This document shows positions 53,900-62,430 of a stretch of DNA of 64,000 bases, in pieces. Under the pieces are notes generated by a model. It worked only from the letters and a program-made list of their open reading frames with translations, searched no databases and was not told the origin of the DNA. The translations under genes were made by a program, and so were the position numbers. The stretch's first letter is position 1; every line of letters begins with the position of its first letter. Source of the DNA: Bacteroidota bacterium (lineage in GTDB: Bacteria > Bacteroidota > Bacteroidia > 2-12-FULL-35-15); the NCBI GenBank assembly GCA_025963715.1, contig JAOQAG010000039.1:41800-105799 (forward strand). Direction: 5' to 3'.

Positions 53900-54206
53900 A
53901 AGTTCAAAGTTGGAAAGTTTAAAGTTCAAAGTTTGCTGTGCGCAGATGCTGTGTATTTTACCACTGAAGCACTAAGAGCACTAAGAAGGTATTAAATTCA
54001 CCTTTGCATTGTCATCCCGGACCTGATCCGGGATCTGCCAATTAAAAGCCAACTCAACATTTACTGTGTATTTTTCCACCACATAAGGCACAAAAGAAAC
54101 ACATAAGAGTGGGATGTAACATACCAATGTTTATTATATGTTTAACAGGTTTAGCCTTATGTGTTTCTTTTGTGCCTTATGTGGTAGATTTTTTTCGGGC
54201 ATCGCA
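53900..54206. repeat. Dispersed repeats between the CLC and PAP2 genes
   Basis: 53902-53945 contains AAGTTCAAAGTTTGCTGTGC and GCAGATGCTGTG (cf. 48797-48818, 39745-39770), 53948-53990 TACCACTGAAGCACTAAGAG, 54011-54036 GTCATCCCGGACCTGATCCG and 54078-54184 the CCACATAAGGCACAAAAGAA inverted-end element. No gene. Confidence 0.7.
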
Positions 54207-54794
54207 TTAATGCCGCGGTTTAAAAAGCCGCTGGTTTAGCCAGTAGCACAAATACGCGCTGCCTGCCCCCGTGATCGCACCCGCAAGCACATCGCTGGGA
54301 TAATGCACACCCAGGTGCATCCGCGAATACCCCACCGAACACGCCCATACATACGAAGGCGCGATCACATACCATTTTGGAAATGCCAGGCTCAACGATG
54401 TGGCTGTCGCAAACGCATCGGAAGTATGCCCGGATGGAAACGACGGACTGCCGCCGCTTGTGGCTTTATCAATAAAAGGATAAGTAACAAACGGGCGCGT
54501 CCGGTTTACCGAATATTTTAATCCCGTGGAAATACCGGCAGCAATAATCAACGAAGCCCCAATGCACAAACCTTTGTTTTTAATGGCGCTGTCGTGTTTG
54601 ATCAAACCAACCGCAAGCACCGTTACAGGAACAGCAATGCTTACCGGCGTTACGGAATTGGTAATTCCCCTGAATGCAGGATCAAGCTGCTTATTGCGGC
54701 CGAGGTTAATGCTTTTTAAAATATTGATATCTGCATTTTGAGAAAAAACAGAAAAGCTGCAGCAGCATATAAAGACGAACAGGAACGATCTCAT
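54207..54794 (-). CDS. PAP2-family membrane phosphatase
   Basis: 195 residues with a signal peptide or anchor (FLFVFICCCSFSVFSQ), four later hydrophobic segments and the full three-part acid phosphatase motif: KYSVNRTRPF (K-x6-RP), SPSFPSGHTSDAFATATS (PSGH) and SRMHLGVHYPSDVLAG (SR-x5-H-x3-D). Members remove phosphate from lipid phosphates or undecaprenyl pyrophosphate in the envelope; the substrate is not resolved. Its first 4 bp overlap the stop of the other PAP2 gene, so the two are co-translated. Confidence 0.93.
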   Translation of the reverse strand: MRSFLFVFICCCSFSVFSQNADINILKSINLGRNKQLDPAFRGITNSVTPVSIAVPVTVLAVGLIKHDSAIKNKGLCIGASLIIAAGISTGLKYSVNRTRPFVTYPFIDKATSGGSPSFPSGHTSDAFATATSLSLAFPKWYVIAPSYVWACSVGYSRMHLGVHYPSDVLAGAITGAGSAYLCYWLNQRLFKPRH

Positions 54795-55363
54795 TTCGCC
54801 CCGTATATTTTTTGATGCGCGTAGGTCAGTATTTTATACACCAGCACACCAATACCCATTCCTACAATGGCACCGCAGGCAACATCTGCAGGATAATGCA
54901 CACCGTTATAAATGCGGCTGTAAGAAACAAATGCAGCCCATGGGAACATGAACCAGCCAATGTATTTTAATTTATCTTTTAATAAAAGAAAAAGGAACAT
55001 CGCGAGTGCAAATGTATTGGCTGCATGCGAAGAAATAAAGCCGTACGTGCCGCCACAACCATCGTTGAGATGTACCTGTGATTGTATAAGTAAATTATGA
55101 CAGGGACGGTAACGGAGAAAAACAAATTTGAATGCATGTACTGAGATCTGGTCGGAAAGGACAATTAATAATAAAGCAGCCAGCACCACCAGCCACACTT
55201 GTTTGCCATAATATTTAATGACTAAAAAAAAGAAAAACAAGTAAAGGGGAATCCAAAAATAACGGTGACTGGCCCAAAACATTACCACATCAAAAAAGGA
55301 GTTGTGCCTGCCGTTTAAAAATAAAAAAAGCTGTGTATCCCAGTTTTTAAGTGTATCGATCAT
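54791..55363 (-). CDS. PAP2-family membrane phosphatase, second member
   Basis: 190 residues, six hydrophobic segments. Motifs: KFVFLRYRPCHNL (K-x-RP), ISSHAANTFALAM in place of PSGH (His kept, Pro and Gly replaced), and SRIYNGVHYPADVACGA. This is the BcrC/undecaprenyl-diphosphatase-like SSHA variant common in Bacteroidota (YodM/PgpB-like). It probably recycles a lipid pyrophosphate. It is the first gene of the PAP2 pair. Confidence 0.9.
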   Translation of the reverse strand: MIDTLKNWDTQLFLFLNGRHNSFFDVVMFWASHRYFWIPLYLFFFFLVIKYYGKQVWLVVLAALLLIVLSDQISVHAFKFVFLRYRPCHNLLIQSQVHLNDGCGGTYGFISSHAANTFALAMFLFLLLKDKLKYIGWFMFPWAAFVSYSRIYNGVHYPADVACGAIVGMGIGVLVYKILTYAHQKIYGAK

Positions 55364-55568
55364 TGGATTAATCTGTGGTTATATTTTTTCGCAGATCAGA
55401 CTGCTTTATGATTGAATACACTATTATGTATTTCTCGACTTTACTCATGCTGGCGCGAGTGTCCCAACGTGCCAGCCCGGGCGGAAGAAAGAGACTATCG
55501 AAACATTTAAGTTAATTTATATCAACTCTTCGACAAGCTCAGAGTGACTTTTTTAACAAAAAAACGAA
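55364..55568. other. Intergenic, no gene
   Basis: Contains CAACTCTTCGACAAGCTCAG and ATGCTGGCGCGAGTGTCCCA, words of dispersed-repeat appearance. Nothing else seen. Confidence 0.4.
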
Positions 55569-56597
55569 CTAATAATCAAATTCTTTTTCCTGAACATTCA
55601 GCTGTTTCCAGATCTCATCTTTCAGCTCCACAATGCCTTGCCCCGTTTGTGCAGAAATATAATGCACCGGAACTTCTTTTTTATCTTTGAAACGCTTATT
55701 GATATCCTTTTTCATTTCCGCCAGCAATTCTGCATCCAGCATATCGCATTTTGAAATGGCAAGGATTCGTTTTTTATGCAACAATTCGGGATTGAACTGA
55801 CCCAGCTCGTTCAATAAAATTTTGTATTCTTTGATAATATCATCCGCATCCGCAGGGATCATGAACAGCAATGATGAATTTCGCTCGATGTGACGTAAAA
55901 AACGCAAACCGATGCCTTTCCCTTCGTGCGCTCCTTCAATGATCCCGGGAATATCCGCCATCACAAACGATTTATAATCGCGGTACTGCACAATCCCCAA
56001 ATTAGGAACCAGCGTAGTAAAGGGATAATTTGCGATTTCCGGTTTTGCTGCCGAAACAACAGAGAGCAATGTAGATTTTCCGGCATTCGGAAAACCTACA
56101 AGGCCCACATCTGCCAATACTTTTAATTCCAGGATTTTCCATTCCACGCGTCCATCCTCACCCGGCTGCGCATAACGCGGCGTTTGGTTGGTGGACGATT
56201 TAAAATGATCATTCCCTAATCCGCCTCTGCCACCCGGAACAATAATAATTTCCTGTCCTTCCTCCGTAATTTCTGCTTCCGTTTCGCCTGTTTCCGCATC
56301 TTTCACAATGGTACCCAAGGGAACTTCCAGAATCTCGTCGTTCCCTTCCGCACCTGTCATGCGCGCGCTTCCTCCGCTTCCGCCGTCTTCCGCGATCACA
56401 TGCTTACGGTATTTTAAGTGGATCAGCGTCCAGAATTGTTTGCTGCCACGCAAAATAATATGTCCGCCCCGGCCGCCATCTCCTCCATCCGGACCGCCTT
56501 TTGAGGTGAGTTTACTCCGGTGCAAATGCACAGAACCTCCGCCGCCTTTACCGGAACGACAACAAATCTTAACGTAATCAACAAAATTCGAATCCAT
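55569..56597 (-). CDS. obgE: GTPase ObgE/CgtA
   Basis: 342 residues: an N-terminal Obg fold (1-~158, glycine-rich: [37 protein letters not shown]) and a G domain with [20 protein letters not shown] (G1), [20 protein letters not shown] (G3, region after the switch) and ISKCDML (G4). There is no C-terminal OCT domain, as is usual in Bacteroidota. It works in 50S ribosome assembly. It lies 33 bp after the adk stop on the same strand, so the operon hpt-adk-obgE is likely. Confidence 0.97.
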   Translation of the reverse strand: MDSNFVDYVKICCRSGKGGGGSVHLHRSKLTSKGGPDGGDGGRGGHIILRGSKQFWTLIHLKYRKHVIAEDGGSGGSARMTGAEGNDEILEVPLGTIVKDAETGETEAEITEEGQEIIIVPGGRGGLGNDHFKSSTNQTPRYAQPGEDGRVEWKILELKVLADVGLVGFPNAGKSTLLSVVSAAKPEIANYPFTTLVPNLGIVQYRDYKSFVMADIPGIIEGAHEGKGIGLRFLRHIERNSSLLFMIPADADDIIKEYKILLNELGQFNPELLHKKRILAISKCDMLDAELLAEMKKDINKRFKDKKEVPVHYISAQTGQGIVELKDEIWKQLNVQEKEFDY

Positions 56598-56630
56598 AGT
56601 TTCTAATCCTTCCGCTTCAGCGAATCTTAA

Positions 56631-57971
56631 TTATTTTCTTTTTGTACTTTTTTTCGGCGTCGATTTTTTTGCAGCTTTTTTAGGAGCCACTTTCTTCACC
56701 ACTTTTTTGATTGCTTTCTTAACCGCTTTTTTCGGAGCAGATTTTTTTGCTGCGATTTTTTTCACAACTTTTTTGATCGCTTTTTTAGGAGCAACTTTCT
56801 TAACAGCTTTTTTTATCACTTTCTTAATTGCTTTTTTAGGAGCAATTTTTTTAACTGCTTTTTTGATCACTTTTTTTACTGCCTTTTTCGGAGCCGCCTT
56901 TTTTGCCGCCACTTTTTTCACAACCTTTTTGATTGCTTTTTTAGGTGCTGCTTTTTTAACTGCCTTTTTGATCGTTTTTTTAATTGCTTTTTTAGGAGCT
57001 ACTTTTTTAACGATCTTTTTCGCTGCTTTTTTTACTGCTTTTTTCGCAGCAACTTTCTTCACAGCTTTTTTAACAGTTGCAGCCGCTTTTTTCACCACTT
57101 TAGCAGGAGCTGTTTTGGTTACTTTTTTAGGAGCAGTTTTTTTCGCTGCTTTCGCCGGAGTTTTTGTTACCGCTTTTTTAACCGCATTTACAACGCGTTC
57201 TATTGCATCTCTCACCGGGGTATTTTTAGCAGGCGCTTTTTTAGCTGCTTTTTTAGCAGGTGCTTTTTTCGGGGCAACTTTCGTTTCCGTTTTTGCTTTT
57301 GCCGCTGTTCCGTTCTCAGAAGAAGACGGCATCACACGCTCAGCAACCGCTTTCACCAGGTTTACCACTTTCGCAGCAACTGTTTCTTCCAGCTTTGCTT
57401 TTTTCTCATCCATTACAGCTGATAACGAAGCAAAGATCTCGTCGATGCTACCGATGCCGTGAATGGATTGAAATTTATGCTGATTGGTATAATACGCTTT
57501 TAACGGCGCTGTTTTATTGTTATACTCATTTATGCGGTTACGGATGATCTGTTCATTTTGATCATCTGCGCGGCCGCTGTCTTTTCCGCGTAATAACAAG
57601 CGTTTTGTTAATTCTTCATCGTTTACTTCCAACGCGATCATTGCTGTGATCGCCGTATTTTTTTCTGAAAGTAATTTATCCAGTGCTTCCGCTTGTGCCG
57701 CAGTACGTGGGAAACCGTCAAAAATAAATCCTTTCGCATTTGCATTGTGATCCAGCTTTGCGCTGATCATCCCAATCACCACTTCATCAGGAACAAGCGC
57801 TCCTGCATCCATTAATTTTTTTGCTTCTTTTCCAAGCTCAGTTCCTGCTGCAATTTCGCCACGCAGAATATCGCCGGTAGAAAGATGCACTAAATGATAT
57901 TTTTCGATTAATTTTTCGGATTGGGTTCCTTTGCCTGCGCCCGGAGGCCCAAATAATACAATGTTTAACAT
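56631..57971 (-). CDS. adk: Adenylate kinase fused to a long histone-H1-like lysine/alanine tail
   Basis: 446 residues. Residues 1-~190 are a complete short-form adenylate kinase: GPPGAGKGTQSEKLI (P-loop), HLSTGDILRGEI, GFIFDGFPRTAAQAEAL and RLLLRGKDSGRADDQNE, converting ATP + AMP to 2 ADP. Residues ~195-235 are a linker, and ~235-446 are an H1-like tail made of KKAxKKVVKKVAPKKA-type units rich in Lys, Ala, Val and Pro. The stem of 190 residues is the normal length, so the tail roughly doubles the protein. The frame continues uninterrupted to one stop. The tail should bind nucleic acid or anionic surfaces, which is inference. It lies between hpt and obgE on the same strand. Confidence 0.95.
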   Translation of the reverse strand: MLNIVLFGPPGAGKGTQSEKLIEKYHLVHLSTGDILRGEIAAGTELGKEAKKLMDAGALVPDEVVIGMISAKLDHNANAKGFIFDGFPRTAAQAEALDKLLSEKNTAITAMIALEVNDEELTKRLLLRGKDSGRADDQNEQIIRNRINEYNNKTAPLKAYYTNQHKFQSIHGIGSIDEIFASLSAVMDEKKAKLEETVAAKVVNLVKAVAERVMPSSSENGTAAKAKTETKVAPKKAPAKKAAKKAPAKNTPVRDAIERVVNAVKKAVTKTPAKAAKKTAPKKVTKTAPAKVVKKAAATVKKAVKKVAAKKAVKKAAKKIVKKVAPKKAIKKTIKKAVKKAAPKKAIKKVVKKVAAKKAAPKKAVKKVIKKAVKKIAPKKAIKKVIKKAVKKVAPKKAIKKVVKKIAAKKSAPKKAVKKAIKKVVKKVAPKKAAKKSTPKKSTKRK

Positions 57972-58062
57972 GAGTTTAGGTGTTGAAGTTTATGAATGAA
58001 TTTAAATTGATCGTATGTTTTTACTAAATAAATGAGCCAACTGCATGCTGCCCGTTTACCGA

Positions 58063-58599
58063 TTATTTATCAAGTACATAAATGTCCGGAAGGTTTCTGC
58101 CTAATCCATCATAATCCAGGCCGTAACCCACTAAAAAATCATTCGGAACCACAATCGCCACATAGTCCAGCTCGATGCGTTTACGATACGCTTCCGGCTT
58201 GTAAAGCAAGGTAGCAATTTTGATCGCTTCCGGCTCCATGGCTTCCAGCTGCTGCACCACCGCTTCGATGGTAAGCCCTGTATCCACAATATCTTCAATG
58301 ATCACTACCGTTCTGCCTTTGATCTCTTCATTGAGCCCGATCAGTTGTTTTACCGATCCTGAAGTTGTAGTTCCATGATAAGAAGAAACTTTTACAAAGG
58401 AAATTTCACAATCGATCGTTAGTTTTTTCATCAGATCGGAAGCAAACATAAATGATCCGTTCAGTACAGCAAGGAACAACGGTTTTTTATCTTTTAATTC
58501 GATATTGATGCGATGCGCAACCTCGCCAACCGCCTTGTTTATTTCGCTTGCAGGAATATTAACCCTGAATGTTTTATCTTTTAATGTGACTTTACCCAT
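58063..58599 (-). CDS. hpt: Hypoxanthine phosphoribosyltransferase
   Basis: 178 residues from the ATG at 58599 (MGKVTLKDKTFRVNI). The ATG at 58629 would lie over a TAnnTTTG box and is rejected. The purine-salvage enzyme makes IMP or GMP from base and PRPP. ELKDKKPLFLAVLNGSFMFA, SSYHGTTTSGSVKQLIGLN and the PRPP loop VVIIEDIVDTGLTIEAVVQ are present, as is VGYGLDYDGLGRNLPDIYVL near the C-terminus, typical of HGPRTs. adk starts 91 bp downstream. Confidence 0.96.
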   Translation of the reverse strand: MGKVTLKDKTFRVNIPASEINKAVGEVAHRINIELKDKKPLFLAVLNGSFMFASDLMKKLTIDCEISFVKVSSYHGTTTSGSVKQLIGLNEEIKGRTVVIIEDIVDTGLTIEAVVQQLEAMEPEAIKIATLLYKPEAYRKRIELDYVAIVVPNDFLVGYGLDYDGLGRNLPDIYVLDK

Positions 58600-58626
58600 A
58601 CGCTGATTTTGAACTGCGAATTTAAG

Positions 58627-58634
58627 CAAAATTA
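58627..58634 (-). promoter_or_regulatory. Candidate -7 box for hpt
   Basis: TAATTTTG on the minus strand fits TAnnTTTG and lies 28 bp upstream of the preferred hpt start at 58599. It supports that start over 58629. No good -33 box seen. Confidence 0.5.
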
Positions 58635-58720
58635 ACCTGAAAAAACGCTCCTTTTTATTTTATTCTTCTGCTTAAAAAACCTATTTTTACAGGCAACTTA
58701 AAAATAAAACGTATTTTTTT

Positions 58721-59233
58721 ATGACACCGAAAGTGAGTATTATCATGGGCAGTACGTCCGACATGCCGATCATGCAGGAAGCTGCAAAGATCTTAAACGA
58801 ATTTAAAATTCCCTTTGAAATTAATGCACTGAGCGCACACCGTGTGCCGGAGCAAGTGGCTGAATTTGCGAAGAATGCTCATTCCAAAGGCATCCGCGTG
58901 ATCATCGCCGGAGCAGGCGGAGCAGCGCATTTACCAGGCGTAGTTGCAGCATTTACACCGGTTCCGGTAATTGGCGTGCCTTGCCGCTCATCAATCTCCA
59001 TCGACGGATGGGATTCCGTACTTTCCATTTTACAAATGCCTCCGGGGATTCCGGTTGCTACTGTGGCTTTGGATGGCGGACAAAATGCAGGCATCCTGGC
59101 GGTTCAGATCCTGGCTGCAGGCGATGATGCATTGCTGCAAAAAGTAGTGGAATTCAAAGAAAATCTGAAAAATAAGATCTTAAAAGCCAACCAGGAATTG
59201 TCGGCCATTAAGTTTGATTATAAGACCAATTAA
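58721..59233 (+). CDS. purE: N5-carboxyaminoimidazole ribonucleotide mutase PurE
   Basis: 170 residues, the normal class I PurE length. VSIIMGSTSDMPIMQEAAKI and SAHRVPEQVAEFAK are the conserved phosphate- and substrate-binding motifs, with IRVIIAGAGGAAHLPGVVAA and PPGIPVATVALDGGQNAGI. It isomerises N5-CAIR to CAIR in purine synthesis. PurK is not in the window. It is transcribed divergently from hpt. Confidence 0.97.
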   Translation: MTPKVSIIMGSTSDMPIMQEAAKILNEFKIPFEINALSAHRVPEQVAEFAKNAHSKGIRVIIAGAGGAAHLPGVVAAFTPVPVIGVPCRSSISIDGWDSVLSILQMPPGIPVATVALDGGQNAGILAVQILAAGDDALLQKVVEFKENLKNKILKANQELSAIKFDYKTN

Positions 59234-59256
59234 AAGCGGGTAAACCGCTTTTAAAA
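59231..59256 (+). terminator. Hairpin after purE
   Basis: AAAAGCGG-GTAAA-CCGCTTTT, followed by AAAACG. A symmetrical small stem without a good T run; possible terminator. Confidence 0.5.
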
Positions 59257-59283
59257 CGCTCCAAAGCACGTAAAAATCAACAC

Positions 59284-60129
59284 ATGAAGAAAAATTACTT
59301 CGCTATTCTTGCATTGCTTCTTTCAATTACTGCAAAAGCGGGTAATGAAGATTATCCCATCGGGGCACGCTCTGCAGCCATGGGCAATGCTTCTGTTTCT
59401 TTGTGTGATGTATGGAGCGCGCATCACAACCAGGCGGGATTAGGCTTTGTACATGATATTTCCGGTGGGGTGTATTACGAAAACCGCTTTTTATTAAAAG
59501 AAATCAGCGTACGCGGTGCAGCCGTTGCTTTGCCTATAAAAGCAGGAACATTCGGGCTGTGCGTTACCAATTTCGGCTACTCGCTTTACAGCGAAAATAA
59601 ATACAGCCTTTCCTTTGCAAAAGCATTCGGCGATAAATTTTCTGCCGGAATTGCCATGGATTACCTTACTACTAAAATTGCCGAAGGATACGGCAGCAAG
59701 GGTGTTTTAGCCGCCGAAGCGGGCATCATCGCCAAACCTATAAAAGGATTAACGATTGGCGTACACGTATTCAATCCAACCCGCGCAAAGCTTACGGAAT
59801 ACGATAATGAGCGCCTGCCGACGATCATAAGACTGGGCGCCGATTATAACTTTTCCGACAAGGTGATCCTGGCTGTGGAAACGCAAAAAGATATTGCACA
59901 AAAAGCACAGTTCAAAGCCGGACTGGAATACAAAGCAGTAAAGGAATTTTACCTGCGCATCGGTATTTCCACCGATCCAACGCTGAGCTGTTTTGGTTTC
60001 GGCATCAACCTCAAAAACTTTAAAATGGATGTTGCCGCCACGTATCATCAAACGCTGGGAATCAGTCCGCAATTGGGTTTGAGCTATACATTCGCGAAAA
60101 GCAATGCAAGCAGCCCAAAATATCAATAG
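59284..60129 (+). CDS. PorV/PorQ-like outer-membrane barrel protein
   Basis: 281 residues, signal peptide ending ITAKAG. GNEDYPIGARSAAMGNASVS at the N-terminus and DVWSAHHNQAGLGFV are the PorV/FadL-like hatch-and-barrel opening, followed by ~12-14 beta strands (VAVLPIKAGTFGLCVTNFGY-like, VLAAEAGIIAKPIKGLTIGV, GLEYKAVKEFYLRIGISTDP, PQLGLSYTF). PorV and PorQ are T9SS outer-membrane proteins; this is a family relative whose role is not settled. The next gene begins 21 bp later on the same strand. Confidence 0.85.
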   Translation: MKKNYFAILALLLSITAKAGNEDYPIGARSAAMGNASVSLCDVWSAHHNQAGLGFVHDISGGVYYENRFLLKEISVRGAAVALPIKAGTFGLCVTNFGYSLYSENKYSLSFAKAFGDKFSAGIAMDYLTTKIAEGYGSKGVLAAEAGIIAKPIKGLTIGVHVFNPTRAKLTEYDNERLPTIIRLGADYNFSDKVILAVETQKDIAQKAQFKAGLEYKAVKEFYLRIGISTDPTLSCFGFGINLKNFKMDVAATYHQTLGISPQLGLSYTFAKSNASSPKYQ

Positions 60130-60150
60130 GATAAATTCTCAGGAAAAATA

Positions 60151-62340
60151 ATGACCCAATCACACAGACATCCTTTTCATTTGTCCGGAAAAATCTTCCG
60201 CTGGATGCTGCTTGCGTGTTTGTTTGTTTTTTCTCCCGGATTGTTCTCACAGGTAAATACGGACACCATCGCCCCGAGGCCAAGCGATGACAGCGAAATT
60301 CAACAACAGCTCGAAAACATTGCGGAAAGCACCGAAAATGAAGAGGCCGATTATACCTCGCTTTTGGATGCGCTCAACCAGTTCAAGGATCATCCGATCA
60401 ACCTGAACAATACTACCCGTGAAGAGTTGGAACAGCTGCAAATGCTGAACGACTTACAGATCAATGCACTGTTTGCACACATTCAAAAAAACGGAAGGCT
60501 GCTTACTATTTATGAATTGCAGGGCATCAACGGTTTCGACCTGCAAACGATCCAGCGCATTTTGCCGTATGTGCGTGTGAGCGATAATTTTACGAATGCA
60601 CATTTCAGCATCAATGAAATGTTTAAAAGCGGGCAAAGTATGGTCATGCTGCGCTATGCACGTGTGATCGAACAACAAACAGGCTTTCGTCCGATCGATA
60701 GCACAAAACTCTACAACAGCCCTAATTCCCGCTACATAGGAAGCCCGGATAAATTATATGCACGTTACCGTTTTACTTACGGAACCAATGTGAGCTGGGG
60801 TGTTACCGCCGAAAAAGATCAGGGCGAATTATTTTTTAAGGACAATCAGAAATTTAAATACGACTGGTACAATCAATCGTTGAAAGGCCAGCAGGGAACA
60901 GGTTTTGATTTTTATTCCGCACACTTTTATGTCCGCAATATTAAATTCATTAAAGCATTGGCCATCGGCGATTACCAGGCTAGTTTTGGCCAGGGGCTTA
61001 CGTTGTGGAGCGGGTATGCATTCGGAAAAACGGCTGATATGATGAGCACCAAAAAATCTGCATCGGGTATTCGTCCTTACACTTCCGTAGATGAAAATAA
61101 ATTTTTACGCGGTGCCGCCACAACGGTTGGTTTTAAACGCTGGGAAGCCACTGCATTTTTCTCGCGCAAGCACGTTGATGCAAATATAACGGACACGCTT
61201 GATAACGGCGAAATTGCAGCTGTATCCTCTTTACAGGAAACCGGCTACCACACTACGCCCAGCGAAATTGCCGATAAGGATGCGATCCTGCAAACGGTGT
61301 ACGGCGGAAATGTCTCCTACAAAGGCAAGCAGTTCAATGTGGGCTTAACAGCCATGAGTTACCGCCTTGACAAGGATTTTAACCGCGACCTGAGTTATTA
61401 CAACCAGTTTGAATTTTCGTCAAAACAGAACACGAATGTAGGATTGGATTATAATTTTATTTTCCGGAATTTTAATTTCTTTGGGGAGGAAGCCATGAGC
61501 AAGAATGGCGGAACCGCCTTTTTAAATGGGGTATTGGTAAGTTTGGATCCGCGCTTGTCGCTGACGGTTTTACACCGTTATTACCAACGCGATTATCAGA
61601 ATTTATTAAGCAACGGATTTGCAGAAAGCACCACTGCCGTGAATGAAAAAGGGTTGTATATAGGACTCGTTGCAAAACCGATCACACAAATTACACTAAT
61701 GGCGTACTATGATCGTTTTGAATTTCCATGGCTGAAATATCAGGTAAATGCGCCATCTCACGGTACCGATTATTTAGCACAGGTAAATTATACGCCTTCT
61801 AAAAAGTTTGATGCGTACTTCCGGATCCGCACCCGCAGCAAATACAAAAACACTGCGGAGATGATCGATGAAGTGGATTACATTGTGCCGTACGCACAAA
61901 CCAATTATCGTTTGAATACGAGCATCACGGTCATTCCATCCATCAAATTAAAGAACCGTATAGAGCTGGTGGATTACAGACTAGATGACGGAAAAACACA
62001 AAAAGGATATTTGGTTTACCAGGATGTTACCTACAGTAAATTAGGCAGTAAATTTTCGGCAAGCCTGCGGTATGCGCTCTTCCAAACGGATACGTACGAT
62101 GCGCGTTTGTATGCTTTTGAAACGGATGTTCCGGGCTCCTACTCTATTCCTTCCTATTATTACCGCGGTTCGCGTTTTTACATTTTACTGGATTACAACA
62201 TTACGCGCAAAATTGAGGTGTGGCTACGCTATTCGCAAACGGTATACGATAATAAGGATGTGATCAGTGAAGGCGCCTTAACGGAGATCCAGGGCAATAC
62301 AAAATCGGAGATCAAAGCGCAGGTGAGGTTTAAATTTTAA
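60151..62340 (+). CDS. Helix-hairpin-helix (ComEA-like) outer-membrane barrel protein
   Basis: 729 residues. A signal peptide (MLLACLFVFSPGLFSQ) leads to two helix-hairpin-helix units (~80-150): HPINLNNTTREELEQLQML and GRLLTIYELQGINGFDLQTI. The remainder (~165-729) is a long series of amphipathic beta strands with aromatic ends (KLYARYRFTYGTNVSWGVTA, KFNVGLTAMSYRLDKDFN-like, KFDAYFRIRTRSKYKNTAEM), ending in FKF, as in outer-membrane barrels. The class is widespread in Bacteroidota without a known function; DNA contact by HhH at the cell surface or in the periplasm is possible. Likely co-transcribed with the PorV-like gene. Confidence 0.85.
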   Translation: MTQSHRHPFHLSGKIFRWMLLACLFVFSPGLFSQVNTDTIAPRPSDDSEIQQQLENIAESTENEEADYTSLLDALNQFKDHPINLNNTTREELEQLQMLNDLQINALFAHIQKNGRLLTIYELQGINGFDLQTIQRILPYVRVSDNFTNAHFSINEMFKSGQSMVMLRYARVIEQQTGFRPIDSTKLYNSPNSRYIGSPDKLYARYRFTYGTNVSWGVTAEKDQGELFFKDNQKFKYDWYNQSLKGQQGTGFDFYSAHFYVRNIKFIKALAIGDYQASFGQGLTLWSGYAFGKTADMMSTKKSASGIRPYTSVDENKFLRGAATTVGFKRWEATAFFSRKHVDANITDTLDNGEIAAVSSLQETGYHTTPSEIADKDAILQTVYGGNVSYKGKQFNVGLTAMSYRLDKDFNRDLSYYNQFEFSSKQNTNVGLDYNFIFRNFNFFGEEAMSKNGGTAFLNGVLVSLDPRLSLTVLHRYYQRDYQNLLSNGFAESTTAVNEKGLYIGLVAKPITQITLMAYYDRFEFPWLKYQVNAPSHGTDYLAQVNYTPSKKFDAYFRIRTRSKYKNTAEMIDEVDYIVPYAQTNYRLNTSITVIPSIKLKNRIELVDYRLDDGKTQKGYLVYQDVTYSKLGSKFSASLRYALFQTDTYDARLYAFETDVPGSYSIPSYYYRGSRFYILLDYNITRKIEVWLRYSQTVYDNKDVISEGALTEIQGNTKSEIKAQVRFKF

Positions 62341-62430
62341 GGAGTTTATTGCCTGATTTTCTTACTTTAATATTATAATTTGCAAGTGAATAAATCTTGA
62401 ATATATCTATAATCTATAATTATTAGCTAA

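Noticed and set aside
56707..57462. 251-codon hydrophobic frame on the plus strand
   Set aside because: It is the antisense of the Lys/Ala-rich adk tail; its Phe/Ala/Leu content is just AAA/GCN read backwards.
58600..58629. ATG start of hpt at 58629
   Set aside because: Lies on the likely -7 box; the Met at 58599 begins the family's usual N-terminus.
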